Shown here one piece after another: positions 46,337 to 58,183 of a stretch of 64,000 bases of DNA. How positions within the stretch are numbered: position 1 is the stretch's first letter; every line of letters starts with the position of its first letter. The DNA is from Linum tenue (Eukaryota > Streptophyta > Magnoliopsida > Malpighiales > Linaceae): the NCBI GenBank assembly GCA_946122785.1, contig CAMGYJ010000007.1, positions 36,357,587-36,421,586 of the forward strand, read 5' to 3'. A program made the translations under genes and the position numbers. The notes beneath the pieces are model-generated. The model did no database searches. It saw only the letters and a list, made by a program, of their open reading frames with translations, and was not told where the DNA came from.

Positions 46337-49108
46337 TCAGGGAAGTGTAGGATCAGGTGCCTTCAAGATCGGATCCACATCGCTCTTGAGGTACAACTTC
46401 AAATGGTGGCCATGCACGCGACGAATGTGGCCACCAGCATTCGCCAGCTCGACTTGGCCATCCGGCAAGATGCAAGCGAGTGAATACTCGGATGGCCAAG
46501 GTGGGGGCGGGACCAGCTCGTAGTGGTCTCCGGCTCTCTTTCGAGCAGGCTTAGCTGCCTGCAGTTTCGGCCGCCACTCCTCCTTGATCTGTACTTTTGG
46601 TGATGGAGTGGTCAGGAGTGGCGGCGAAGGTGTGAGAGGCGGGTCCTGCAAAATAGGCAACACAGAAGGATACACGACAGACTCGTGCTCCTGGTGAGAT
46701 ACAGCATGCAGAGGTGACGAAGCAGGTAAAGTATTAGCAATTGAAAACGTGATTCGCTCCTCGCCATCCCTCAAAACTAAGGTCCCATCATGCACATCTA
46801 TGAGAGCCTTGGCGGTGGCCAGGAAATGCCTTCCCAGTATAAGGGGCACTTCTGTGTCCTCATTGATGTCCAGGACAACAAAATCCACAGGATAATTGAA
46901 TTTGCCAACCTTAACCAGAAGGTCTTCCACTATGCCCCTAGGATGCACTACGGATCGGTCAGCTAATTGGAGGGTCATCCTAGTGGCACGGGGTTCACCT
47001 AGGCCTAGTTTCTTGAACAATTTGTACGGCATAACATTGATACTAGCACCTAAATCCGCCAAGGACCTCTCTACATGCAATTTGTCAATAGAGCACGGGA
47101 TAGTAAAGCTACCTGGGTCCTTCTTCTTCTGCGGAAGCTTGTTCTGCAGAATAGCCGAATACTCCTCGCTGAGTTCCACAGTGGCCAGCTCACTCAGCTT
47201 CTGCTTCTTCGAAAGAAGCTCCTTCAGAAACTTCGCATACTTAGGCATTTGTGATAGTGCCTCCAAGAAGGGCACTTGGACATTCAGCTTCTTAAGCATG
47301 GCCATGAAGTTTTTGAACTCTGCTTCCAGCCTGTCTCTGTGCAACCGAGTAGGGAAGGGAAGTTTCAGGATATACTCCTTCACTACCGGTTGCGGATTAG
47401 GTGCAGGCACCTCAACCCCCTTCTCTGCCTCTTCTTCAACCGCTGGAGATGCTAAGACAGGAGGCTCTCTATCTTGTTCCCGAGCAGGTGGATCAACAGT
47501 CACCTTGCCACTCCTGGTCATGATGGCATTGCAGTGCTCATTCGGGGCTGGCGGATGAGGGATGGTCTGCCCGGGTAGAGTACCAGGAGCCCGTTGAGCC
47601 ACTGCCTGAGCCACGCTCCCCAGCTGGGTCTGGATATCCTGCAAGACAGCCTGTGTGTTCCTCTGACCAGCTTCAAGAGCCAAGAATTTCCCCGAGGCCT
47701 TCTCCATGAACTGCTCAATAGTGTTGAATTTCTGAGCACTAAAACTGGCGAGAGAGCCCACCAAGTCCCGCAGTTCAGCCAACTGATCAGTCTGCACTGG
47801 GGCAGCAGGGGCTGCACCTGGCTGCTGGAAGGGTCGCGGCTGGGATTGAGCAGCATGCCCCGACATGGGCTGGTAGAGCGACTGTTGTTGCTGGAATTGC
47901 CCCTGTCTGGGCTGATATGGTGGCCTCTGGAAACCCGGTGGTCCCTGGGGGACTGGTGGTCTGGAATTTGCCCCACCCCAGGAGAAGTTAGGATGCTGGC
48001 GCCACCCCTCATTGTAAGTGTTACTATAGGGGTCATTGCGCCTGACGTTATTGATGAAGTTCACCTGCTCCTGGGGTGTGGTTGATTCCTTCATCGCCTG
48101 GCAGTCCTCTACGGTGTGATGAGAGCTCTCACACCACTGGCAGTGCATCGCCTGCGGCTGCCCTGTACCTGCAATCAAGCCAGAACGATCGATAGCTGAA
48201 ACCAGCTTCGATACTACCTGCACCAAATCAGATGACTGGGTGCCTACAGCATGCACACCCCGTCCTGGTGCTCGTCTCGATCTCCTGGCGGTGCCCCAGT
48301 CGTACCCGTTCTCCGCCATCTCCTCAAAGAGTTGATTCAGCTGTGGCAGGGTTTTTGTCAGCATGTTCCCGCCACAAACCGAATCAATCAGCTGCTTGTC
48401 CTCCGGGAAGAGGGAGTGATAGAAGGTGCCCACCTTGAATGCATCATTGAAACCATGATTGGGACACCTGAGAAAGAGACTGGTGTATCTCTCCCAAGCA
48501 TCCCTGATGGTCTCATCCTCATCCTGAGCAAAATGTGTAATTTGCTTCTGCAGGTCAGCTGTCTTGGATGGAGGATGGTAGCGGGTGAGGAACTTGTCCG
48601 CCAGGTTGGCGAACGTGGTGATGGAGCCCGGAGGTCGAGTGTCTAGCCACTCCTTGGCTTGCCCCTCCAGAGTGAATGGGAAGTACCTCAGTTGAATGGC
48701 ATCTGCTGGTACCCCATTGATATTGATTCCATCGATGAGCTCGTGGAATCGCCTGAGATGTGATCGGGGGCACTCTCCCTCCTTACCACGGAACACCACT
48801 GAACCGCGCAGCATGGTGATCACTGATGTGCTCACCTCAAAATTGTTGGCTGGGACATGAGGGTGTTGAATGGGTGACCTCATATCCGCAGCTCTAGCGG
48901 TCCAGTAGGATCCCATGGTCTGCTCCTCTGGGTTGATCACATCATGGTTCTGTGGTTCGGCCATCTCTTCTTCTTCTTCTTCTAACTGAAGCTGTGATAG
49001 CTCCTCCTCCGCAGCCAGTCGCGCCTTTAGAGCCCGCTTGAAGTTCCTGCAAGTTCGTTCAAGCTCCTGGTCTAATGGTAGTAGTTCTCCCGACTGGCTA
49101 CGGGTCAT
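46337..49108 (-). CDS. Athila-type gag-protease polyprotein, 923 aa, no pol
   Basis: This single uninterrupted frame starts at ATG 49108, about 120 bp after the primer site. Near the N-terminus is an acidic coiled segment (EEELSQLQLEEEEEEMAE). The retrotransposon gag core follows, roughly residues 110-260 (RRFHELIDGININGVPADAI; WERYTSLFLRCPNHGF). Next come a Cys/His motif CQWCESSHHTVEDC near residue 325 and the Athila signature EGWRQHPNFSWGG. A Gln/Pro-rich linker leads to an aspartic protease from about residue 683 (LADLGASINVMPYKLF; later LILGRHFL). The last 60 residues (GDHYELVPPPPWPSEY, then GGHIRRVHGHHLKLYL) resemble the extreme end of gypsy integrase, so pol seems deleted from within while its tail was kept in frame. 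The frame has no stop in 2.8 kb, fitting recent activity in trans. Confidence 0.9.
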   Translation of the reverse strand: MTRSQSGELLPLDQELERTCRNFKRALKARLAAEEELSQLQLEEEEEEMAEPQNHDVINPEEQTMGSYWTARAADMRSPIQHPHVPANNFEVSTSVITMLRGSVVFRGKEGECPRSHLRRFHELIDGININGVPADAIQLRYFPFTLEGQAKEWLDTRPPGSITTFANLADKFLTRYHPPSKTADLQKQITHFAQDEDETIRDAWERYTSLFLRCPNHGFNDAFKVGTFYHSLFPEDKQLIDSVCGGNMLTKTLPQLNQLFEEMAENGYDWGTARRSRRAPGRGVHAVGTQSSDLVQVVSKLVSAIDRSGLIAGTGQPQAMHCQWCESSHHTVEDCQAMKESTTPQEQVNFINNVRRNDPYSNTYNEGWRQHPNFSWGGANSRPPVPQGPPGFQRPPYQPRQGQFQQQQSLYQPMSGHAAQSQPRPFQQPGAAPAAPVQTDQLAELRDLVGSLASFSAQKFNTIEQFMEKASGKFLALEAGQRNTQAVLQDIQTQLGSVAQAVAQRAPGTLPGQTIPHPPAPNEHCNAIMTRSGKVTVDPPAREQDREPPVLASPAVEEEAEKGVEVPAPNPQPVVKEYILKLPFPTRLHRDRLEAEFKNFMAMLKKLNVQVPFLEALSQMPKYAKFLKELLSKKQKLSELATVELSEEYSAILQNKLPQKKKDPGSFTIPCSIDKLHVERSLADLGASINVMPYKLFKKLGLGEPRATRMTLQLADRSVVHPRGIVEDLLVKVGKFNYPVDFVVLDINEDTEVPLILGRHFLATAKALIDVHDGTLVLRDGEERITFSIANTLPASSPLHAVSHQEHESVVYPSVLPILQDPPLTPSPPLLTTPSPKVQIKEEWRPKLQAAKPARKRAGDHYELVPPPPWPSEYSLACILPDGQVELANAGGHIRRVHGHHLKLYLKSDVDPILKAPDPTLP

Positions 49109-49228
49109 GCACTACCTGCACACAATCAGCAGAAGCAACCCGTGAAGGCACACAGGTGGAAGAGAAAAATGCAATAAAGAAAAAACTAGAGTAACAAATT
49201 CTCACGTTTCCCCAATAACCTAGAGGGG

Positions 49229-49246
49229 TCCCCGGCAACGGCGCCA
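49229..49246 (-). other. primer-binding site, tRNA-Asp type
   Basis: TGGCGCCGTTGCCGGGGA on the minus strand, six bases inside the 5' LTR. It is the standard primer complement of Athila-group elements and fixes the LTR end and element direction. Confidence 0.85.
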
Positions 49247-49252
49247 AAAACT

Positions 49253-50672
49253 TGACACGCCAAAACACAACACCAAACTGCGACCAAGTGTAATCGCAGT
49301 CTGGGAATGCAGTAACAGGCAAGTTAAATTATCAACCCGGGGTCTAGATCTACTGCTTACTCCGTGATTCTCTGTTATCTAGCAAACTAATTCGAGTGAT
49401 TGTTGTTTAAAGCAAAAGCAGTAAGAAAGCAAGTAATAATTCGGTTTTCAAAGTCAGGAAAGAGTCACTCGGGATTGAGTCCCCCTAGCCCCTTAGTTAG
49501 GTTCAATTGTAATTCCCCTGGGTTGATTCACTGTTGATTAGACTGCGGAAGTTCCGACAGTAGCTTGGAATCTCTTAAGCTGACCAAGCCCTCTCAGTCT
49601 AACTACCCGGCAGACGACTAGCCTTCACCGGGATAGAAAGCTGAGGCTATGAACACAGAACTCCACTACTGGAATTGAATTCCAGTACAAAGCAGTAAAC
49701 TGGCTAACTCTCGTATAGCCAATCTCCTACTATCGAATGAAGAGGCTCTAACAACCTAATCAGATTCTATCTATCTCAGGTTGCAGTAGAAATTGAGAAA
49801 AGCTGATCAGACTCCAATCAATTCAATAAACATGCATTATTCGATTAAAATCAAACAGTAATATCATCCCAAGTTATTACAATCAAATCCCTAACACAAG
49901 GAACTAGGGTTCTTCATACCCAAGTGAGAGAAGGGTTCTACTCCATAGAGAGAGAAGAGAAAACAGTAATCGGAGTAGTCATACTCATAATGACGAGGAA
50001 AATCTGCTCCGGGATGATGATTTCCACTCCTATGATGATCTCCAAGCTCGATTCGATGAAACCCAGCTCCAAGATAGCTTCTAGGATGTGTTCTTCGCAC
50101 TTTCTCTCTCTAGGGCTATGTTTTTGCTTTGAAAATCCGATTTTTCCACTTTTGGCTCGAAATTGGCTCAAAAACCAGAATTTCCCGACTCACACGGGCA
50201 GGCCACACGGCCGTGTGGCTCACCCAAGTGGCCGTGCGAGTCAAACCGCACCGTCCCATTAATTCGATCTTCAGCCATCTCACACGGCCAGGGTTGCTTG
50301 GCCGTGTGGATTTCCTGGGTAGCCCGTGCGTGGCCTCGGCAAAAATCACACGGCCACTTTGCTCACTGGCACGGCCGTGTGAAAGCCAGGGTTGCCCGTG
50401 TTTGCTCTCGCACAATCCCATACGGCCTGGCTTGTCACTTGCACGGCCGTGTGATTCCACGGTCTGCCCGTGTGGCTTCCTTGAACCCTCGCCATTCGTC
50501 CGATCTTCGTCCAATCGACCCCAAACTCGCTCCCAAGCCTCCATTCACGTACTAGGTCCTGAAATATCACAAACAAGCACAACCTAGCGTGAAATCGGCC
50601 TAAAACACGAGAATCAACACCTCAAACGGTGTAAGAACAGGGGTACAAACATGTGTAAATAACGGTCTATCA
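49253..50672 (-). repeat. Athila-like 5' LTR (right copy)
   Basis: 1420 bp, gap-free match to the left copy with about 23 substitutions. It carries the same cluster of CACACGGCC/GGCCGTGTG words (about 50190-50480). As 5' LTR it should contain the element's promoter on the minus strand. Confidence 0.93.
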
Positions 50673-50677
50673 AATAC

Positions 50678-52260
50678 GTATTGGTTCCCGGCAAAACCGG
50701 CGAGGCCAAATCCTGGTGTCCCGCTAGAATGGGATAGTGGCAAAGCCACGTGTCTTCAACCTCGCTGCTTATGAATGAACAAGTTTCGGGAGAGTTATCG
50801 ACTCCACCGCCATGAGGAAGAGTGGTTATCCATCCACCGCCCCACCGCCACCGACACAGACTGTCCGGAGAGCCAGAAGGGAGAAGAAACGTCACGGCCG
50901 GCATTGCCGATCTCCGCCAACCGCCATCACCCTAGGATCGCCGCCTCCTTCTTTTCTCCTCGCCTGCAAAACAGAGGTCACAAAAACCAGAGCACCAGCC
51001 AAATAAAATTGAGAATCAATTCCAGAGGCAAGACCCCTCGCTCAATTGTAAGGATAAGATTAATCATCCTCAAACCACCGCCTCTACTTCCTGTCTCGAG
51101 AAGTCTGCAAATCTGGCCTTAGCACCTAGAAGACAACAACAATCGGCTGCGGCGGTTCACCATCTGAAGGGATCGGAGATCGACATACTACTACAGCCGG
51201 ACAGTAGAGCAAAAGTCAAAAGAGGTAAAGGCAGGGAGGAGCGCAAAGTGATAGAATCTGCAATATCACAACAAAAAGAGACAGAGCGAAACCAAAAAGG
51301 CCAGAGAAAAGTAATCCACAAGGAATACTAAAATCAATTGAGAGTAAGGAGTGAACTAAGCACAAAACGAAAGGGAAGAAGAAATCTGAATCGTGTAAAA
51401 AAACAGCGGCGGCAACTTCACGATCTGTTGCACGTTCTCTGTTGGGAGAGTTTGTTTCCTCTCTCTCTCTTCTGCCTTGCGAGTAAGGAAGGAAAGTGAC
51501 AATGGAGGAGCGGAGTAGAAGAAGATAAAGGAGGAGAGAGAGAGAGAGAGAGGCCGGCAGGACATAAATCAAACACCTTGTGTAGAGAGAAACTAACACC
51601 TCTAGTGATGAGAGAAACAGGTGTAGAGAGAAACATGTGTCTTCCTACCTTGTGTAGAGAGAAACATGTGTCTTCTTACAATACTATTATTTTTCTCTCT
51701 ACACCTTGTGTAGAGAGAGAGACAGGTGTCTTCCTACCCCAATCTAGTGATGAGTTCAGAATTGAATATGACTGTACAATACTATTATTTTTAAAAATAT
51801 AAAAGTTAGGTACGCTTTATTGGACAACATTTTCGCTACTGTTTCATTCATGTCTTGGATTTTAGTGAGAAACCTTCTCACAGCCACCCCTGGAAAAACC
51901 TTCTCGCAGCAAGCTCCATCCTTCCCTTGCTACTGCCCATACTTTCCGTACTCCATCCCTCCAATCCCAAAATCTGCAATTCAGTCATCGATCCCACGTT
52001 ATCTCACAACTACGGTTTGCTTCTCCAAGTGGTGAACTCTTCACAGCTGCTCCACACGCCATTGGCCATCCATTTGTATAGTCCTCACCTTACTCTGGAT
52101 TAAAAGAAGACTTCCCTTCTATGCCTGGACCAATTCAATTTAAGCTACAACAGCTATTTCATTCATTTGTTTCTCTGTTGTCAATTTCCACAACCTCTCT
52201 TCCACCAATCTCATACCAATTACCTCTACTGGCCGGCTGACCACCATGAATCTTGGAAAT
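50678..52260. other. unassigned stretch with short duplications
   Basis: No supported gene. At 51570-51740 the motif TGTGTAGAGAGAAACATGTG and relatives recur four or five times, with CTTCCTACC between. CAATACTATTATTTTT occurs twice (about 51680 and 51777). A (GA)n tract lies at 51535-51552. C/T-rich sequence at 51850-52260 resembles a transcript leader on the plus strand. Confidence 0.35.
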
Positions 52261-55190
52261 CTATGTAGGTCTTGATGTCCTCAGGGAAGCTCTGTCGCAG
52301 AATTCAAGGATCGGATTCGATGCCTTCCTCTGCGGCATTAAGGGCAACAGTCTGCGTTGTTGGAGTCGACCTGCACAATGCCGAAGCCCATGGAAGCCAC
52401 TCCAGCTTGCCGACTTACTTAAGTGATGGTTCTTGCTGGATTGCCGGTCACTCTACAACACGGTATGATTCCCCTATTTTAACTCCCATATTTTCTTCTC
52501 AAGAAAGAAAAAATCGATCTCACTCTATACCTGGATTTGATTTCGATTCATTCCCCATCTATTTTGTTTCTCATTGCCATTAACTCAGCCAAAGGAGAGG
52601 CTTCACTCAGCCGGTTTTTCTCAGTTACTCACAATCTCTCTTTGCTTTCTGAATTTTAGGGTTCTGGTCCAGTTGGAATGTGTTTGATCGATTCCTCAGT
52701 TTATGTCAACCCTCCTATGCAGCTCAGCAAGAAATTGCAGGCTAAATGCAGTGTGAAAGAACATCTTGGCGAGAATTGACAGGATCAGGTAATCCATATT
52801 TAGAAGTTTTCACCTTTTTATTGTTCATCTGAATGTAATGGTTCCATGTTGAGTTGTTAACTTCATTCCATGTGATATGGAGAAGATTGATTTGCTTGAG
52901 TGAGAAACATTGCCCAGAATCAAGCCATCAAGATGCATCGTAATGTAAACTTCCCTTCTATTGTTCAACCTTTCAGTTCTTCCCATCCTTACAGCCGAAG
53001 GTCATACTTAAATTATTTGATGAGGTTCTACTTATGAGTTGCTAAATTTCTTTCGTCTTTCTTTTATAATATCTCTCACCATCTGTTGAGCATCCTCAGC
53101 ATCACAGTATATGCATATGTTATTTTTAATCTATGTCAGCAGAGCTTGATGATTATAGTTTGATGATTATTATAGTTATAGTGAGACTTAGTGCAAAGCT
53201 TTCAGTGGGAACTCTTTAACTCTTTTCATTGGGAAATTTTTTGGTAGTCAGTAACAAATGGGAATCGAGCACAGGCTGGTAATGTGTTCGAGTCCCAGCC
53301 TCAAGTTTTGCGAATTCCTGTTGCTGACAATCGAGAAGGAACAACATGAACTACTCGGTATCAAATCTCAGTTCGTAAGAGAGAACATGAAGCCCAGTTT
53401 TCTGGTAAGCTTCCCATCTATATACTTCGTTTCCACCAAAAGTGAACTCTTCTCCTCCTCCAGTCCTCCAGACACTAACTTTACTTCCCGACCAGAACCT
53501 GTTCTAAAGTGGAATTGACACTGCTGCATTGACTGTGAACTGGCCTTTACCAGCTCTTTGCTGGTGGCAACTCTTACATTTCATCCGAATTTTGTCATTC
53601 TACCTCTCAACTATGGAATATTACTTCTGCACAATGGTATGCTGGCCTCCTGTCAGCATTCTCAAATTTGGATAACAAACTAGATCATAGTACTGCACCG
53701 GAAATGAGGTGGTGTTGTTATTTAAAGTCACTTCCATTTCATATAAATCAAAGAACCATATGTATATGTTAGTCCCCTTTTTCAATAGATTTTCGACCCT
53801 TTAACGATGAGGTGAGCCAAAGACCTCTACAACTAGGCATAAGCTTCGGTTTTATTACAATATGCGTGTATAGATTTTTCAAGCAAATGAACATATATGT
53901 TTATGTCGAATGATCTCACTTTAACCAGAGCTATTTGTTAAACGTGCACTTGAAAATGACTGATATTGGCCTTCCATGATCTGCAATGCTACAGGTTTGT
54001 ACTCTGTTTGACCAACAATGATGAAAGTTGTTTGTTAATCCCTTTATGCATCCGTGGAGACTTGCCAGAGCAGCTGATTCCGTTTTATGCACCGCAACTT
54101 CACAGTATGGACTTATAATTCGTTTTATGCACTTCAACTTCACAGTCTAATGAAACTCTTTTAACACTTGCAGAGCAGTTGACTGACGTTGAGTGCCTCA
54201 AATTGGTTTCTCTCGAGCAGTCTGAAAGACGTCATAAAATACTTATTAATCTCTCTATATCACTCTTCTGCTGCAAACTACAGAGAGATATGGTTAGGAT
54301 GAATATCACTCTTCCGTTCAATCCTAACTAATGCTTCTTTTTAGGTCCCTTCTTTGTGTTCTTTTCCAATTCCAACCAATTATGGCTCACAATGAGTACA
54401 TACAAGTTATTTTCAAATTGTTGTGTGGCTTGAAGGTTTTGACTTGAGTGCTAAACATTCTTATATTATCTACAAGTTGAAAAAGATAGACATGCAAGTC
54501 TGTTGGCCTATTCGGAAGCTCGAAACTTGAAGAACATTATGGTTTTTTTTGTGTGCAGAGGGTGAGTTATAGATTGGACGGTTGCAAATATGTCCTTGCT
54601 TACTTCATTTACAGAAATTGGATAGATAGCTTTTTCGAAAGTAATGTTGAACTTCTTTCCAGTCATGAATTGCTTTTTTTTATTATTATCTCTTCATGTT
54701 TTTCAAGAAGCAATTGCTCGGCTGGAAATATTGGGTGATGAATCTCACAGGGTGAACTTGATACATAAAAGATTTATGTCTGATCGCTCTTCACCCAAAC
54801 TCAATGTGAGAATTCTACTTATCATCTTCTTCCTTAGTTTAAGAATTTTGCTCAATGTTCTCAAATATGATTAACATTATCTTCAGGTTTGGTATAGTGC
54901 TTGGAGAGGGAGAGTTGGTAGAGTTTATAAAGGTTGGCTCAATGAGTGAATCACAATATCAATGTTGCATATCATGGTCAGCCGAGTTGGTATTGGATCC
55001 CAATAATGAGCTTCTGCTGTCTTCTTTGCAAGGATTTTGAACCTCTTTCGCCAGCCATTTGTTTGGTACGTGAAGTTCGTTTGTTTGTGAAGCTTTTACA
55101 CACTATTGTGGCCGCTACTATTTGCTTTTGCCTAATTGACTGTCTTTCATTTGTTTGACTTGACCAAAGTTTGCTTTCTTTTGTTTTCAG
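52261..55190 (+). other. possible decayed multi-exon gene
   Basis: Exon-like open pieces flanked by plausible splice signals occur at about 52270-52430, 54174-54260 (after CACTTGCAG; EQLTDVECLKLVSLEQSERR) and 54705-54805 (EAIARLEILGDESHRVNLIH). I cannot assign them to a family or connect their frames. They precede an ETO1-like fragment and might belong to the same relic or to unrelated insertions. Confidence 0.25.
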
Positions 55191-55345
55191 TGCTTATGGA
55201 CGATCAAAAGGAAGCGGAGGATGTGGAAGAGCTAATTAAGGTTGTAGCTTTGAAACCCGAATTGCAAATTCTACACCTTCGAGTTGCATTTCTTATAGTG
55301 ATTGTTGTTCTAATGCCTGCCAAAGCTTGCATATCAGAATGGTAG
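55191..55345 (+). pseudogene. ETO1-like (ethylene overproducer) C-terminal TPR fragment
   Basis: After an acceptor TTGTTTTCAG (to 55190) the peptide reads LMDDQKEAEDVEELIKVVAL and continues KPELQILHLRVAF. This strongly resembles the penultimate tetratricopeptide repeat of plant ETO1/EOL proteins, BTB-TPR adaptors that target type-2 ACC synthases for degradation. After VAF the peptide diverges into a hydrophobic stretch and stops at 55345, losing the last repeat. Other ETO1 exons are not recognisable upstream, so this is a fragment. Confidence 0.55.
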
Positions 55346-55935
55346 AGTAGACCAACAAATTTGTTTTGGGTTATGTACGTAGAAGGTAGTAGCTTTATGA
55401 TTATCACATTAGTATTGATTCTAATTATCACATTTCCTTCGGGCTGTCCATCATTGCCAATACTATAACCCCGGTTTGTCGTCACCTGATTTGTCCACCA
55501 TACGATCTTGCTGCTGCAACTTTAATTCCCGCGGCGGAGCAGCGGATATTGATTCTAGTATCTATCTCTATACCTGTCACTTATCTATCTTTAGACTTCA
55601 GTTCATCGGTTCAAAATTTCACCTAAATATGTTATAAATGAGATCGATTAATTCGTAGCAATTATATCTATGTGGTAAAATTCTTGTTTTAACCCACAAT
55701 TCGACTTTCGGATTCCACATATCGCTTCCCATTTATTCATTAAGGGCCAGGCAGAATTCCAGTATACATGACATGTGAATCATTAGGGACATGCTTAGTA
55801 ATAGTAACCATTCGTTGAAAATCATAATACAAAGATACGTATAATAAACTAACACAGTACAGAAACCAAAGATGTTATCATTAATCCCAGAAGCTAAACA
55901 AACTTCTTATCCTTATAACACTAGCTATTACTTTC

Positions 55936-58183
55936 TCAGCTCTTTGATGCTTCCGAAATGCTTGGGATATCTACTGACAATTGCTGCTTGAATACCTGAA
56001 GATCAGTAAGATTTAAGATAGTAAATTTACTACTACATTCTTAGCAGCAAAAAGAAAATCTGCAGTGGGGTAGAGAAACTTTATATTACCATTTTGAAGT
56101 GTTCAAGTTCTCCCCTTAAATCCTTCTTCATTTCCTCTGAGAGCGAAATAGGTTGGTCTCCTGCGTGCTTCAATACCTGAACCCTAAATCAGGTCAAGTG
56201 AGCATCGAATTTTCTTGCAAAAGGCAGCTTAAAAGAGAAAAAATACCAGTCTAAATCCCCCATCGAGAGGTGAAAGTTCCATATCTTCGAAGTTCAGGCG
56301 TTTGTTCTTCTGCAATACTACTGACATCCTAATGATAGTACAGAGACCTTGAAGTTTCTGCCTGAACTGAAATCAACACATGAATGCATGAGATATATTC
56401 CCCTACCTCAACCCTCTTACAACAGGATATGGGAGCAGTAACAGATACCTCTTCTGGAGTCTCGGCCAAAGAAGCCTGATAAGGTTTTGGGAATTTCTTC
56501 GTGTGATGCCTCGCCAGAAGTGCTATTAACTGCAATGTTAGGAATAAGGTTGCTTGAGCAGACAGGCTTCGCAACCAAACAGTCTTTTGTCCATAAAACC
56601 GCAAACCCAAAGGTGCCCCCAATAGTTTACCTTGATCTCTTCAGTACTGAAACCGTAAAGATGGTTTCCTTCCTAAAGCAAGAGACACATTCATCAGCAC
56701 ATAATCTTATAAACATTTACATTTAGTAAGGAAATTGAATGCTGCTAATGATGCAATGCATACCATGATAACACGATAAGACTGCTTGTGGTAACCCCTT
56801 TTACCAGCGAAAAGCCCTATGGCATGAAGCAAACAGGCTGCCTCAAGGCACTCGAGATCCTCGCCACCCAAGTCAATGAGCTTACCACAGTGCCTCAAGC
56901 CTTCAAATATACCCTGCCACAATCATCATCAACTCAAATTAGAGATCAAACAATGTATGTCAATCAACAACAAGCAGAAAACATGAATCTTACCTTGGCA
57001 AAGGCGGCACATCTAGCGCCATTCTCAACCCTCTTCTTATTATTAAACCTGGTAGCAAGTCTCACAACAGAATTCCACCTGGGATTCGCATTCAATTTGA
57101 AACCAACTTCATTGAATTCCTCCTTCAGAGCTTCAGCAACGACACCTTCTCCCAATGCATACTCGGAAACTTCCATTTCTTCAATCCCAAGCAACTCAAA
57201 TATCTCCTCCAATAACAGAGTACCAGCCACAATAAATTCTGATCTCTTCTTAAAAAGCTCCTCTCTTATCTCCTTCTCTTCTTGCCCTTCTTCTGTACAT
57301 AACCTCTCAACAACTCTCTTCAATTCCACTCTGCTGAATCTCCAATCCCTCTTCACGTGCCTCCTCAACAGCTCCTCAGCTGACGTGTCAGTTTCAGCTG
57401 CCACGTTGACTAAATTGTAGCTGAGAGTTCCATCAGGAGAGACAAAGTTAAATGATCAGAGGGAAAGCCTTGCTTACCATCGCCATAGCCATGAAACACT
57501 GCTTTCTCGACTGCTCCAATCGTTCCCGAGCTTCCAACAGCGACCTCAAACCCGAATCTCTTCACTTGCTGAACCAATCCAGAGTCCTTCACAGCTGCCC
57601 TGATGAAATTCCTCATTCCTCCTACCACATCTCCACCAGCGAATCGCTGAGTCAAACTCACATGACCTAGCTTCAAACTCGTCGCGAAATCGACGATCCC
57701 TCCTTCTCCAATCGCGAACTCAGTCGATCCACCTCCGATGTCTATGAGCAACGCTCTCTTTTCCCTGACCGGAAAAAACTGAATCACTCCGGAGTAGGCG
57801 AGTCTCGCCTCCTCTTCCCCGGAGAGAACGGAAACGTCGAGCCCGGTGGCTGCGCGAACGGCTTCGACGAGCTCGGATCCGTTGGCGGCCTCCCGGACGG
57901 CGGAAGTGGCGACGCAGCGGGTTCGGCGAGGCGGGATCCCGCGAGCGCGGAGGATTTCGGTGAACTGGCGGAGGCATCGGAGAGCTTCGAGGACCGCGTC
58001 GGGGGAAATCGACGGGGAGGAGTTTGATGATGCGGCGGCGGAGTCACGGCCGAGGCAGACACGGTCGGAGTGGCGGGCGACGGTGAGGAATCGGCCCGAC
58101 GGCGGGTGGAATTGGACGATGATCATCTTGATGGAGTTGGTGCCCATGTCGATGGCGGCAAATAGATCGTCCGGCAGCGCCAT
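55936..58183 (-). CDS. Ppx/GppA-family exopolyphosphatase-like protein, 553 aa
   Basis: Eight exons on the minus strand, all GT-AG and in phase: 58183-57478, 57409-56994, 56913-56764, 56672-56631, 56529-56449, 56366-56247, 56176-56090, 55995-55936. The N-terminus shows the actin/HSP70-like fold signatures of the Ppx/GppA family: AIDMGTNSIKMIIVQ, GEEEARLAYSGV, LIDIGGGSTEFAIG and VGSSGTIGAVEKAV. The C-terminal half matches the HD-like helical domain (LLHAIGLFAGKRGYHKQSYR; ALLARHHTKKFPK). Bacterial relatives hydrolyse polyphosphate or pppGpp; plant members are little studied, so the substrate is not predictable. The first intron (57477-57410) stays open, so unspliced message reads 257 codons and stops at 57410. 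There is no clear transit peptide. It looks intact and is the best conventional gene here. Confidence 0.88.

Larger units (their letters stand above)
43127..50672 (-). mobile_element. non-autonomous Athila-like gypsy retrotransposon (gag-protease only)
   Basis: Two LTRs of exactly 1420 bp (43127-44546, 49253-50672) start TGACACGCC and end GGTCTATCA, with TSD AATAC at 43122-43126 and 50673-50677. A primer site TGGCGCCGTTGCCGGGGA (minus, 49246-49229) matches the tRNA-Asp type used by Athila. Inside is one intact minus-strand gag-protease frame and about 1.8 kb of non-coding sequence with two purine tracts. Reverse transcriptase, RNase H and integrase are absent, so copying must rely on a full-length relative. 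I count about 23 mismatches and no gaps between LTRs, so the insertion is fairly young. Confidence 0.92.

Noticed and set aside
53270..53320. tRNA-like GTTCGAGTCCC motif
   Set aside because: It has a B-box-like core but no A box or acceptor stem that I can pair, so not called as tRNA or SINE.
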